Assembly: GCF_016464625.1 (NCBI RefSeq)
Contig: NZ_JAEAGO010000002.1
Location: 62,001-126,000, forward strand
Direction: 5' to 3'
Origin: Penaeicola halotolerans
GTDB taxonomy: Bacteria > Bacteroidota > Bacteroidia > Cytophagales > Cyclobacteriaceae
DNA: 64,000 nt
Shown here piece by piece: positions 7,917 to 14,925 of the stretch. The notes below the pieces were generated by a model. It saw only the letters and a list, made by a program, of their open reading frames with translations, had not been told where the DNA came from and searched no databases. Both the position numbers and the translations under genes were made by a program. How positions within the stretch are numbered: the first letter of the stretch is position 1; every line of letters begins with the position of its first letter.

Positions 7917-9401
7917 TCACTTAGACAACCCAAATTCTTTTGAGACCTGCTCAGCCACCACTCTTCCTGATATCAATGATGGAGGCACTCCCGGACCCGG
8001 TACCGTGAGCTGACCTGTATAATACAGATTCTTGACTTTTTTGTTTTTCATAGAAGGTTTCAAGATGGCCGTTTGCGTCAAGGTATTGGCTAGTCCATAA
8101 GCATTCCCTTTAAAAGCATGATAATCCGACTTGAAGTCTGCATGTGCATAAGATCGCTTATAGATGACAGCGTCTCTAATTGATTGATTCGTAAGTCTCT
8201 CGAGACGATCCATCACCATGTCATAGTACTTCTCTCTCATCTCATCAGTGTCTTTTAGATCAGGTGCTAATGGAATCAGGATGAAGACATTTTCTTTACC
8301 TGCTGGCGCTACTGTAGGATCTGTTTTTGAGGGTACTGAGACATAGAACAGTGGATTTTCAGGCCATCTTGGATTTTTATAGATTGCATCTGCGTGTGGG
8401 CCTAGTGGTTCATCAAAAAACAAGTTATGATGCCTTAAATTATTCAATGTTTTATCTACCCCTAGATAAAATAATAGGCTTGAAGGAGCCATTACACGCT
8501 TATCCCAATACTTATCACTGTAGTTTCTGTATTCTGGAGATAGGAGTTGTGTATCTACATGATGATAGTCAGCTCCTGCTACTACTATATCTGCCTCATA
8601 TCTTTCACCATTTTCGAGGACTACACCTTTTGCTACACCATTTTTGACATCGATGTAGCTGACAGGACTATCCAGCATGATTTGGACACCTTTCTCCTGA
8701 GCAAGCTTCACCATACCCTCGATGATTTTATGCATACCACCCTTGGGATACCAAGTACCCAATGCGATATCCGCATAGTTCATCAAGCTGTAAAGTGCAG
8801 GAATATTTTCGGCAGTTTCTCCCAGAAAAAGCACGGGAAATTCCATCAATCGGATAATCTTATCATGCTTGAAAAACTTCCTTACATGCTTAGACATTGA
8901 CTGGAAAATGTCCATTCTCAGCATATCTGCCAGAAGCTTAGGACTAGCAAATTCAGTGAGTGAAAGACTAGGTCGATAAACTAAGTCGTTTATACCAACT
9001 TTGTATTTATAAGCTGCTTGCTCTAGAAATTTGTCTAACTGTGGACCTGAGCCAGGCTCTATTGATTCTAAGAGTGTTTTAAATTCATCTAAATTGGCAG
9101 GGATATCCACAAAATCATCCTTACCATAGACTACTGTATAGGAAGGATCTAGCCTCTCTAAATCATAATAATCACTTACTTTTTTACCAAAAGCGGCAAA
9201 GTAGGACTCAAAGACATCTGGCATCCAATACCAGCTCGGCCCCATATCAAAAAGAAAACCCCCAGCTTCGAACTTCCTAGCTCGGCCACCGGGGATAGTG
9301 TTTTTCTCTATTAATTTGACTTCATAACCCTTATCGGCTAGTGAAGTAGCTGCTGATAGGCCAGCAAAACCAGCACCTATCACAATAACTTTTTGAGACA
9401 T
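7917..9401 (-). CDS. crtI: Phytoene desaturase CrtI
   Basis: FAD-dependent desaturase converting phytoene to lycopene. The 494 residues begin with the dinucleotide-binding motif VIGAGFAGLSAATSLADKGY and the following E and GGRA, contain FDMGPSWYWMPDVF, and end with the carotenoid-desaturase signature YYTGQLTVPGPGVPPSLISG. It starts three bases after the sigma-factor stop codon, so it is in the same transcript. No second desaturase (CrtD, 3',4'-desaturation) is in the window; either CrtI covers that step or crtD lies elsewhere. Confidence 0.94.
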   Translation of the reverse strand: MSQKVIVIGAGFAGLSAATSLADKGYEVKLIEKNTIPGGRARKFEAGGFLFDMGPSWYWMPDVFESYFAAFGKKVSDYYDLERLDPSYTVVYGKDDFVDIPANLDEFKTLLESIEPGSGPQLDKFLEQAAYKYKVGINDLVYRPSLSLTEFASPKLLADMLRMDIFQSMSKHVRKFFKHDKIIRLMEFPVLFLGETAENIPALYSLMNYADIALGTWYPKGGMHKIIEGMVKLAQEKGVQIMLDSPVSYIDVKNGVAKGVVLENGERYEADIVVAGADYHHVDTQLLSPEYRNYSDKYWDKRVMAPSSLLFYLGVDKTLNNLRHHNLFFDEPLGPHADAIYKNPRWPENPLFYVSVPSKTDPTVAPAGKENVFILIPLAPDLKDTDEMREKYYDMVMDRLERLTNQSIRDAVIYKRSYAHADFKSDYHAFKGNAYGLANTLTQTAILKPSMKNKKVKNLYYTGQLTVPGPGVPPSLISGRVVAEQVSKEFGLSK

Positions 9402-9404
9402 TCC

Positions 9405-9917
9405 TTAGAATTTATACGCGTAAACTTTCAACTCTGACTTGAGCTCTTTTCTAGCAATATGAATTCTATTTTTTACTGTTCCAATAGGTATCCCCAATTT
9501 ATCTGCGATCTCGTGGTATTTAAAACCTCTGTAGTGCATCATAAAAGGAGTCTTGTAAACATCGTCTAACTTATTGATAGCAGCGCTAATGTCATCCATC
9601 GCAAAGTTCGTGTTGGCGTTGTTTTCGATCTCTACACTTCCAGAGTTGATATAGTGAAGATTATCTGTCGTATCTACGAAAGTCCCTCTTCTAATCATCC
9701 TTTGATAATTAGTAATGAAGGTATTCTTCATGATTGTATAAAGCCAAGCTTTTAGATTAGTACCATCTGCAAACTTGTCTCTATTAGTGAATGCTTTGAG
9801 CATCGTATCTTGTAGAAGATCATTTGCCTCGTCTAGGTCTTTGGTTAGCTTAAGCGCAAATGGCTTAAGTGACTTAGACATTTTGTTGAGAGAGTAACTG
9901 AATTCCAATGTTGTCAT
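9405..9917 (-). CDS. ECF-type RNA polymerase sigma factor of the carotenoid operon
   Basis: Sigma-70 family, extracytoplasmic-function size (170 residues). Region 2 is recognisable in DLDEANDLLQDTMLKAF and LKAWLYTIMKNTFITNY, region 4 in FKYHEIADKLGIPIGTVKNRI, a helix-turn-helix for the -35 element. It is the first gene of the crt unit, three bases ahead of crtI, so it would be made together with the pigment enzymes and could amplify their transcription. No anti-sigma gene is adjacent, unlike the CarQ/CarR or RpoE/ChrR pairs known elsewhere. Its promoter region carries a repeat array (see that entry). Confidence 0.88.
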   Translation of the reverse strand: MTTLEFSYSLNKMSKSLKPFALKLTKDLDEANDLLQDTMLKAFTNRDKFADGTNLKAWLYTIMKNTFITNYQRMIRRGTFVDTTDNLHYINSGSVEIENNANTNFAMDDISAAINKLDDVYKTPFMMHYRGFKYHEIADKLGIPIGTVKNRIHIARKELKSELKVYAYKF

Positions 9918-9930
9918 GGCTTTCTGCTTT

Positions 9931-10007
9931 TTGTTTAATCAAATGTAATAAGGATTAAACAAACCTCAAAACTTTTGTTTAATTATTTTTTAAATTTATT
10001 AAACATT
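9931..10007. promoter_or_regulatory. Alternating 22-bp-phased TTGTTTAAT repeat array (candidate operator)
   Basis: Core TTGTTTAAT occurs at 9932-9940, inverted at 9955-9963, direct at 9976-9984 and inverted with one mismatch at 9999-10007. GTTTAA/TTAAAC cores begin at 9934, 9956, 9978 and 10000, exactly 22 bp apart, placing all copies on one face of the helix. The first pair extends to 11-bp perfect arms (9931-9941 and 9954-9964) whose 12-bp spacer contains most of the predicted -7 element. This looks like a multi-site operator for a repressor, most likely the MerR/CarH-like protein encoded upstream; the assignment is inference. Confidence 0.6.
9941..9971 (-). promoter_or_regulatory. Predicted promoter of the sigma-crtI-crtB-crtYcd-ispH unit
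   Basis: On the minus strand a perfect Bacteroidota-type -7 element TACATTTG (9941-9948) follows a TTTG -33 element (9968-9971) with the typical 19-bp spacer. Transcription would begin near 9934, giving a leader of about 17 nt before the sigma start codon. Confidence 0.6.
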
Positions 10008-10072
10008 AATTAATTGTTAACCAATAATACACGATCTTCATATGCTTAGGTTTCGTTTAAAACACATTTTTT

Positions 10073-10084
10073 ATGTATATACAT
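10073..10084. promoter_or_regulatory. 12-bp perfect palindrome ATGTATATACAT
   Basis: Self-complementary site lying between the terminator after the merR gene and the crt promoter. It could be a protein-binding site, but a short AT-rich palindrome may also occur by chance. Confidence 0.3.
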
Positions 10085-10096
10085 GCTTTAAACACG

Positions 10097-10127
10097 AAAA
10101 AAGGCTGATTTCAAAAATCAGCCTTTT
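10097..10127 (-). terminator. Intrinsic terminator after the MerR-like gene
   Basis: AAAAGGCTGATTT and AAATCAGCCTTTT pair in a 13-bp stem with a three-base loop; on the minus strand it runs into a T-run. It separates the cruF-crtZ-merR unit from the sigma-crt unit. Confidence 0.8.
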
Positions 10128-10154
10128 GTTTAATAGATAATGAAGATGTTTAAA

Positions 10155-11057
10155 TCAACCCGTCATTCTGTTTTCACTTTCATCTTCTACGATCTCTACT
10201 AACTGGTTAAGATTAGATAGGACCTTGATATTTTTGGCTAGGTTGAGATCTTGACCTACGACTTGATAGCCCGACACCAATAAGGTAGAAGACTCAAATC
10301 TACTCGCAAGCTTGTTGAGGTATGTCTCTACATATTCTTGGCTAGGAGTAGTCGTGACTACAGTGAGGATGTATTCAGGTCTGTGTACTTTGTAAGCTTC
10401 TTCTAAATCGTTAGCAGGCATGCTTTGCCCTAAGTATATTACTCTATTTCCTCTAGACTTGATCAAGAAATAAGAAAACAGCAAAGTCATCTCATGAAGC
10501 TCACCTTCTGGCAAGAACAGCATATACTTTACACTATTTGCTTTCTTATCTACATATTGCCCATCGATGGCTACAATGATCTTCTGTCTAATCAAACTTG
10601 AAATAAAATGCTCCTGAGCAGGATTGATACTTCCTGTCTGCCAGAGGACCCCTATTTTAGATAAAAAAGGATAGATGATATTCACCATCGTATTCTCAAA
10701 ACCTAATTTGAGTGTATTGGTAGAAATGATCTTTTCAAAACGATCTTCATCGAAATCAATCATCGCAAGGGTCAGCGAGTGAATCTGATCATCATAAGTC
10801 AGACTTCTCTCTGTGAGTTTAAGTACCTCTCCACGCATTTCCTCCTCTGACATACTGGCTATTTTTGAAATTTTGTAGCCATTATCATTCAAAAGTGACA
10901 CATTGAGGATCAGTTTTAAATCCTCATCGTCATAAAACCTAATATTCGTATCTGTACGCTTAGGAAGCATCAGATTGTATCTTTGCTCCCACATTCTCAA
11001 AGTATGCGCTTTGATTCCAGATAGTTGCTCTAGATCCTTGATTGAATAAGTACTCAC
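10155..11057 (-). CDS. MerR-type regulator with B12-binding-like C-terminus (CarH/LitR family)
   Basis: The 300 residues combine an N-terminal MerR helix-turn-helix (1-70, with KAHTLRMWEQRYNL) with a helical domain holding the CarH signature W139-x9-E149-H150 (LWQTGSINPAQEH), then a Rossmann-like cobalamin domain with GELHEMT at 185-191. In CarH, the photoreceptor that represses carotenoid genes in the dark, adenosylcobalamin is gripped by W, E, H and the His of a GExHxxG motif. Here that His (H188) is kept but the final Gly is Thr191. Binding of B12 is therefore plausible but not certain. It lies 12 bp downstream of crtZ, probably in the cruF-crtZ transcript, and its likely target is the array ahead of the sigma gene. 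Confidence 0.85.
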   Translation of the reverse strand: MSTYSIKDLEQLSGIKAHTLRMWEQRYNLMLPKRTDTNIRFYDDEDLKLILNVSLLNDNGYKISKIASMSEEEMRGEVLKLTERSLTYDDQIHSLTLAMIDFDEDRFEKIISTNTLKLGFENTMVNIIYPFLSKIGVLWQTGSINPAQEHFISSLIRQKIIVAIDGQYVDKKANSVKYMLFLPEGELHEMTLLFSYFLIKSRGNRVIYLGQSMPANDLEEAYKVHRPEYILTVVTTTPSQEYVETYLNKLASRFESSTLLVSGYQVVGQDLNLAKNIKVLSNLNQLVEIVEDESENRMTG

Positions 11058-11069
11058 TTTACTATAAAA

Positions 11070-11519
11070 TTAATCTTTACTAAAATACTTCTTTGGTACC
11101 AAAAACAATCCGAAAGATACTGCTCCATCCTTCTTATTGCTTTTGTGGTGATCCCTATGTGCTTTGGCGATACCATTGAGAAATTTGCCTCTTGGCCTAT
11201 CAAAGACTTTTACTCTTCTATGAATCAGCATATCGTGTAAGATGAAATAACTGAATCCATATACCGTGATGCCTGCTCCTACCCAAAATCTCCAATCAAA
11301 ACCGTCTATCGATCCTAATATAATCAACACCACTGCTGTGCTACCAAATATCAAGGAGAAGATATCGTTTAATTCAAAGTACCCTCCTTTAGAATGTCCA
11401 TGATGAGTTTTGTGAATATTCCACAGCACACCATGCATGATGTATTTGTGAAAAGCCCAACTAAAAATCTCCATGAAGACAAATCCTGCTGTTAAGTAAA
11501 TGATATTCATCCACATCAT
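11070..11519 (-). CDS. crtZ: Beta-carotene 3-hydroxylase CrtZ
   Basis: Membrane di-iron hydroxylase adding the 3-OH group to the beta ring. The 149-residue protein has the full set of histidine motifs: FHKYIMHG, IHKTHHGH, FILHDMLIHRR and AKAHRDHHKS, with four hydrophobic stretches. It lies between cruF (33 bp upstream) and the merR-like gene (12 bp downstream) on the same strand, suggesting one unit. Several close ATG codons (11519, 11516, 11510) could be the start; I keep the longest. Confidence 0.92.
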   Translation of the reverse strand: MMWMNIIYLTAGFVFMEIFSWAFHKYIMHGVLWNIHKTHHGHSKGGYFELNDIFSLIFGSTAVVLIILGSIDGFDWRFWVGAGITVYGFSYFILHDMLIHRRVKVFDRPRGKFLNGIAKAHRDHHKSNKKDGAVSFGLFLVPKKYFSKD

Positions 11520-11552
11520 AGTTGAAACACCGTGAGGCTCAAATTGTTTGCT

Positions 11553-12239
11553 TTAGTTAACCAATAGAAAATTTAAAATAACAAAAAATAAAACTTCTAT
11601 TAAGAATAGTCTTGGAGCCAATTTGTTTGTCTTTTCAAATGATAGATATTGATAAATCAACTGTATCACAAAGGCTACCAAAAACCAAGATAGGTAATTC
11701 TGAAAAGGGATGTCTCCTCCAGACCAAGTCCAAAAGTCTAGCTTGATAGCAACTGGCTCGATGAGATAGTCAAGCACCACCATGAGGAAAGCGCCATAAA
11801 TCGCTGCTAGCCATTTAACTTTAGTAGCTCTCTGAGCGATCTCCCCAGTAATGTAGCCTAGCAATAGCCAGTTTATCCCAATGATCAAAGGCACCTCTAA
11901 TAGTTGAAAACCAAGTGTTGGGCCATAGCTATATTCGCCAAATATCTGACCAGTATAGACACCTGCTACTTCTATCCAATAGCCAATCAAGTAAGTAATC
12001 AACGCAAAAGCCAGAAACTGCTTGCTGAAGTCACGATGAAGCCAAAACAGTAAGCCAATCGACAAGAGTAAATTGAACGGGGTCAAAGCTTGAAAAATCT
12101 CTCGTAGCGCAGGTGAAGATAATCCTACGACACCGACTAAGTGAAATATGGCCAATAGCGCAGTCGCTATGTTCAGCTTGCTGATGTCTCTTCCCGCGAT
12201 CGATATGCTGTCTTTCTTCATAATTTGTAAAAAATCCAT
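11553..12239 (-). CDS. cruF: Carotenoid 1',2'-hydratase CruF family (DUF422)
   Basis: Integral membrane protein of 228 residues with about seven hydrophobic segments. The motifs EVAGVYTGQIFGEYSYGPTLG and EVPLIIGINWLLLGY and the conserved Asp/Glu in VLDYLIEPVA match the CruF/bacterioruberin-hydratase family, which adds water to the acyclic psi end of gamma-carotene or lycopene to give a 1'-hydroxy group. It is the first gene of the cruF-crtZ-merR unit. Its presence with a CrtYcd cyclase points to a monocyclic end product such as saproxanthin, myxol or, with CrtW, flexixanthin. Start may be the ATG six codons further in. Confidence 0.85.
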   Translation of the reverse strand: MDFLQIMKKDSISIAGRDISKLNIATALLAIFHLVGVVGLSSPALREIFQALTPFNLLLSIGLLFWLHRDFSKQFLAFALITYLIGYWIEVAGVYTGQIFGEYSYGPTLGFQLLEVPLIIGINWLLLGYITGEIAQRATKVKWLAAIYGAFLMVVLDYLIEPVAIKLDFWTWSGGDIPFQNYLSWFLVAFVIQLIYQYLSFEKTNKLAPRLFLIEVLFFVILNFLLVN

Positions 12240-12300
12240 TGACGCTAAACTAGCTATTCTTAATATTGTTGCTCATTTTGATACTTAAAATACACAGCAT

Positions 12301-12606
12301 ATGATCTTATACAATGTGACCATAAATATAGACCAAAATGTAGAATCTGACTGGGTACACTGGATGAAAACAGTGCATATCCCGGATGTCATGGCTACAG
12401 GTCTCTTCGAGTCATACAAGTTCTATAAGCTCCTCCACGAAATGGAAGGTGGAGGCATCAACTACTCTGCTCAGTACTTTGCTAAGTCTATAGAAGACAT
12501 CAATATCTACATGGAGCAGTTTGCTCCTAAGCTACAGGCAGATGTCAAAGCTCGCTACCAGGACAAGTACATTACCTTTAGTTCCTTGCTAGAAGAAGTG
12601 ATCTAG
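12301..12606 (+). CDS. DUF4286 family protein
   Basis: A 101-residue soluble protein beginning MILYNVTINIDQNVESDWVHWM, typical of DUF4286, a small ferredoxin-like-fold family of unknown function. It is divergent from cruF with a 61-bp gap that must hold both promoters. Its last four bases overlap the stop of the convergent acetyltransferase gene. Confidence 0.8.
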   Translation: MILYNVTINIDQNVESDWVHWMKTVHIPDVMATGLFESYKFYKLLHEMEGGGINYSAQYFAKSIEDINIYMEQFAPKLQADVKARYQDKYITFSSLLEEVI

Positions 12607-13076
12607 AGTTTGAAGTAGTTGTCTATTTGATTCTTAGAAAGCTTGCAGTTGATCCAGCCACTATCCAGATCAGCTTCAAGCTTTTTGTAGAAATTAATCG
12701 CTGGTTCATTCCAGTCTAGTACTTGCCAAGTGATCAGCCTAGCACCTACTCGCTGTGCTTCTCTGACGAGTTCGTCAAATAATAGACGCCCTGTTCCCTT
12801 ACCCCTTTCTGATTCTCTTACCACAAAATCTTCTAGGTATATACACTTACCCTTCCAAGTTGAGTATCTATAATAATAGAGTGCTATGCCTTGGATTTGC
12901 TTCTGAGCGTCCTCTGCCACAAAAAACTCAAAGATAGGCTTCTCTCCAAATCCATCCTCAAGCATACGCTCTACGGTGTTGTCTACCTCATGAGGTGCTT
13001 TTTCATATACGGCTAGCTCATATATCAAATCATAGACAGCTGGTATGTCAGCTGCTGTTCCTTTTCTAATCTGCAT
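12603..13076 (-). CDS. GNAT family N-acetyltransferase
   Basis: The 157 residues show the GNAT fold: acetyl-CoA binding motif A in VVRESERGKGTGRLLFDEL and the closing NEPAINFYKKL. The N-terminal IRKGTAADIPAVYDLIYELAVYEKAP and the EDFVV strand resemble spermidine/diamine N-acetyltransferase-like members, though the substrate cannot be fixed from sequence. Convergent with the DUF4286 gene, sharing CTAG across both stop codons. Confidence 0.85.
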   Translation of the reverse strand: MQIRKGTAADIPAVYDLIYELAVYEKAPHEVDNTVERMLEDGFGEKPIFEFFVAEDAQKQIQGIALYYYRYSTWKGKCIYLEDFVVRESERGKGTGRLLFDELVREAQRVGARLITWQVLDWNEPAINFYKKLEADLDSGWINCKLSKNQIDNYFKL

Positions 13077-13420
13077 CTCCCTTTTTTTTTACGCGCTAAT
13101 TTAATGATACAAAATTCATTTTCATGAGGCCATTGTATTTATCTGATAGCCGATTGTCTTGAGGATTTAAATGGTGAAAACTTAGGAAAGCAAAAAATCG
13201 ATCTTAAGTATTTGGGATAAATTGAAAAAGTGAAAAATTTTTTCGCTTTAATTTCAAATTTTTTTTCGCTTTCAAAATGGTACTTTCAACAAAATAGCTA
13301 TGACGAAAGAATATATTCTTTACATAAAAAGAAACACTGCTCGTAAGTAACATATTCTTAATAAGTTAGCCTTCGAACAATTATATTTTTTTTGAAATAT
13401 TTCTTTTACTTTAGTAGCTC
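13077..13420. other. 344-bp AT-rich intergenic region upstream of parA
   Basis: No convincing protein gene. It contains two near-identical direct repeats, AAATTTTTTCGCTTT at 13235-13249 and the same with two extra T at 13256-13272. A 16-codon frame at 13300-13350 is too short to support. The region presumably includes the promoters of the divergent acetyltransferase and parA genes. Confidence 0.5.
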
Positions 13421-14182
13421 ATGGTAATATCAATCATCAATCAAAAAGGCGGAGTAGGTAAAACAACAACTGCCTTCAATTTAGGAGTAGCATTAGTCAA
13501 ACTAGGTAAGCGTGTTTTACTTATAGACATGGATCCTCAAGGGAATTTGACTTCTGCTCTAGGAGCTGAAGAAGAGAAACAGAGTGGCACTTATGAGCTA
13601 CTCAGTGATGACTTGGATCCTCAAGAGCTTGTGATGAAGCTTGAAGGACAGCTGCCTGATTTGATACCAGCACACATGGATTTAGCTGGTTTTGAGATTG
13701 AATGTTTGACTTTAGAAAATAGAGAGTATGTCTTAGATGATAAGCTCCAGTCACTTAGGTTTCAATATGACTATGTGATTTTGGATTGCTCGCCATCTTT
13801 GGGCTTGCTTACTATCAATGCGCTAGTCGCTTCTGATGATGTGATTGTCCCTATCCAATGTGAGTATTTCGCACTGGAGGGCTTATCCAAACTTTTGGAA
13901 ACGATGCAAGTCGTCAAGACAAATTATAATACCAGATTGAGTGTACTAGGTCTTCTGCTTACTATGTATGATGCACGACTCGCATTATCCAATCAAGTGT
14001 ATGAAGAACTAAAAGCACACTTTGATGAGATGTTGTTCCAAACGATCATTCCGAGGAATGTAAAGGTAGCAGAGTCGGTTAGTTTTGGCCTATCTGTGAT
14101 GGACTACGATCAGAGCTCCAAGGGAGCCATGGCATACAGTGAATTAGCAAATGAAGTAATACTTAAAAGTACCCCGGCATGA
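13421..14182 (+). CDS. ParA/Soj-like ATPase without an adjacent ParB
   Basis: P-loop ATPase of the ParA/MinD family, 253 residues. The deviant Walker A KGGVGKTTTAFNLG starts near residue 9; Walker A' lies in VLLIDMDPQGNLTSALG and Walker B in YVILDCSPSLG. It has no N-terminal DNA-binding extension, so it is of the short chromosomal/Soj type. No parB or parS-like gene follows; instead a Rossmann-like gene overlaps it by four bases (ATGA). It may position chromosome, plasmid or protein cargo; which one cannot be told. Chromosomal ParA is normally beside parB, so this may be a second, dedicated ParA. Confidence 0.85.
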   Translation: MVISIINQKGGVGKTTTAFNLGVALVKLGKRVLLIDMDPQGNLTSALGAEEEKQSGTYELLSDDLDPQELVMKLEGQLPDLIPAHMDLAGFEIECLTLENREYVLDDKLQSLRFQYDYVILDCSPSLGLLTINALVASDDVIVPIQCEYFALEGLSKLLETMQVVKTNYNTRLSVLGLLLTMYDARLALSNQVYEELKAHFDEMLFQTIIPRNVKVAESVSFGLSVMDYDQSSKGAMAYSELANEVILKSTPA

Positions 14183-14793
14183 CAAACATTACAATATTAG
14201 GAGAAACTAGCCTCGCCTGTACACTAGGAGAAAAGTACAGAAGTAGAGGCATGCAGGTCACTTATGGTGTATCTGGTACATTTCAAGCTGACTCTATTGC
14301 TTGGCGGATCTTACTGCAACAAGGCAATGTAGTCGACTATGAAGAAGCCATATCTGGCTCGGATGTAGTCCTAGTCTGCTGTGACAATGAACAACTCCCT
14401 GAAATCTGTCAAGTGCTCAAAGCCGTCAACGGCAACAAACTGGTGATCGACTGCACCAATGCCACCTCAGAGCAGGAAGATAAAATATGCAATACGGAGT
14501 ATATCCAAAAGCATGCTAAAGTAAAGCGTATCTTTAAGGCATTCAACAACTTGGGGATAGACTACCCAAACTGTGATAAACTACAGATGCTCAAAGAAAC
14601 CTACTACTGTGGCAATGATGATGAAGACTGTAAGCTAGTCAGAAAACTAGCTGAAATCATCGGCTACAGAGCCATTTTCGCTGGTAAAATACAAAATGCC
14701 TATCTCCTAGAGGCTATGTATCACCTCAGTAAACAAATAAAAAATAGTGTGTCTACCAACTCAGACTATTTTTTCAAAATCATGTCAGTTTAA
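14179..14793 (+). CDS. F420-reductase-like Rossmann protein (COG2085) with degenerate nucleotide loop
   Basis: A 204-residue protein with the overall plan of predicted dinucleotide-binding enzymes related to F420:NADP reductase: N-terminal strand ITILG, the strand SDVVLVCC, then LVIDCTNA, then the conserved FKAFNNLG, and a C-terminal helical part ending NAYLLEAMYHL. The usual GxGxMGxxLA loop is changed to GETSLACTLG, so NADP binding is doubtful. It overlaps parA by four bases and ends in its own terminator, so the two are a two-gene operon. Function unknown. Confidence 0.7.
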   Translation: MTNITILGETSLACTLGEKYRSRGMQVTYGVSGTFQADSIAWRILLQQGNVVDYEEAISGSDVVLVCCDNEQLPEICQVLKAVNGNKLVIDCTNATSEQEDKICNTEYIQKHAKVKRIFKAFNNLGIDYPNCDKLQMLKETYYCGNDDEDCKLVRKLAEIIGYRAIFAGKIQNAYLLEAMYHLSKQIKNSVSTNSDYFFKIMSV

Positions 14794-14817
14794 CCCGCTT
14801 AGTCGGGTTATTTTTTT
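14791..14817 (+). terminator. Terminator of the parA operon
   Basis: TAACCCG, six-base loop, CGGGTTA followed by TTTTTTT. The stem includes the stop codon of the preceding gene. Confidence 0.85.
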
Positions 14818-14925
14818 GCACTTTTCTCTCGCATCATTTTTGTTCTATTTCTTGTATTGAGAGCTACACGTATCCATCTCAGATTAATTTCGTTAATTTT
14901 AAAAATCGCAAATCATCTCTCCATC

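Noticed and set aside
8327-8900. Overlapping plus-strand open frames (106 and 117 codons) inside crtI
   Set aside because: They lie antisense to the well-supported CrtI gene, have skewed composition and no recognisable protein.
10125-10153. Further GTTTAA copies near 10128 and 10148
   Set aside because: They are outside the 22-bp register, partly inside the terminator and the merR 3' end, so I do not count them as part of the array.
13300-13350. 16-codon frame (MTKEYILYIKRNTARK) upstream of parA
   Set aside because: Too short and without a family match or ribosome-site evidence.
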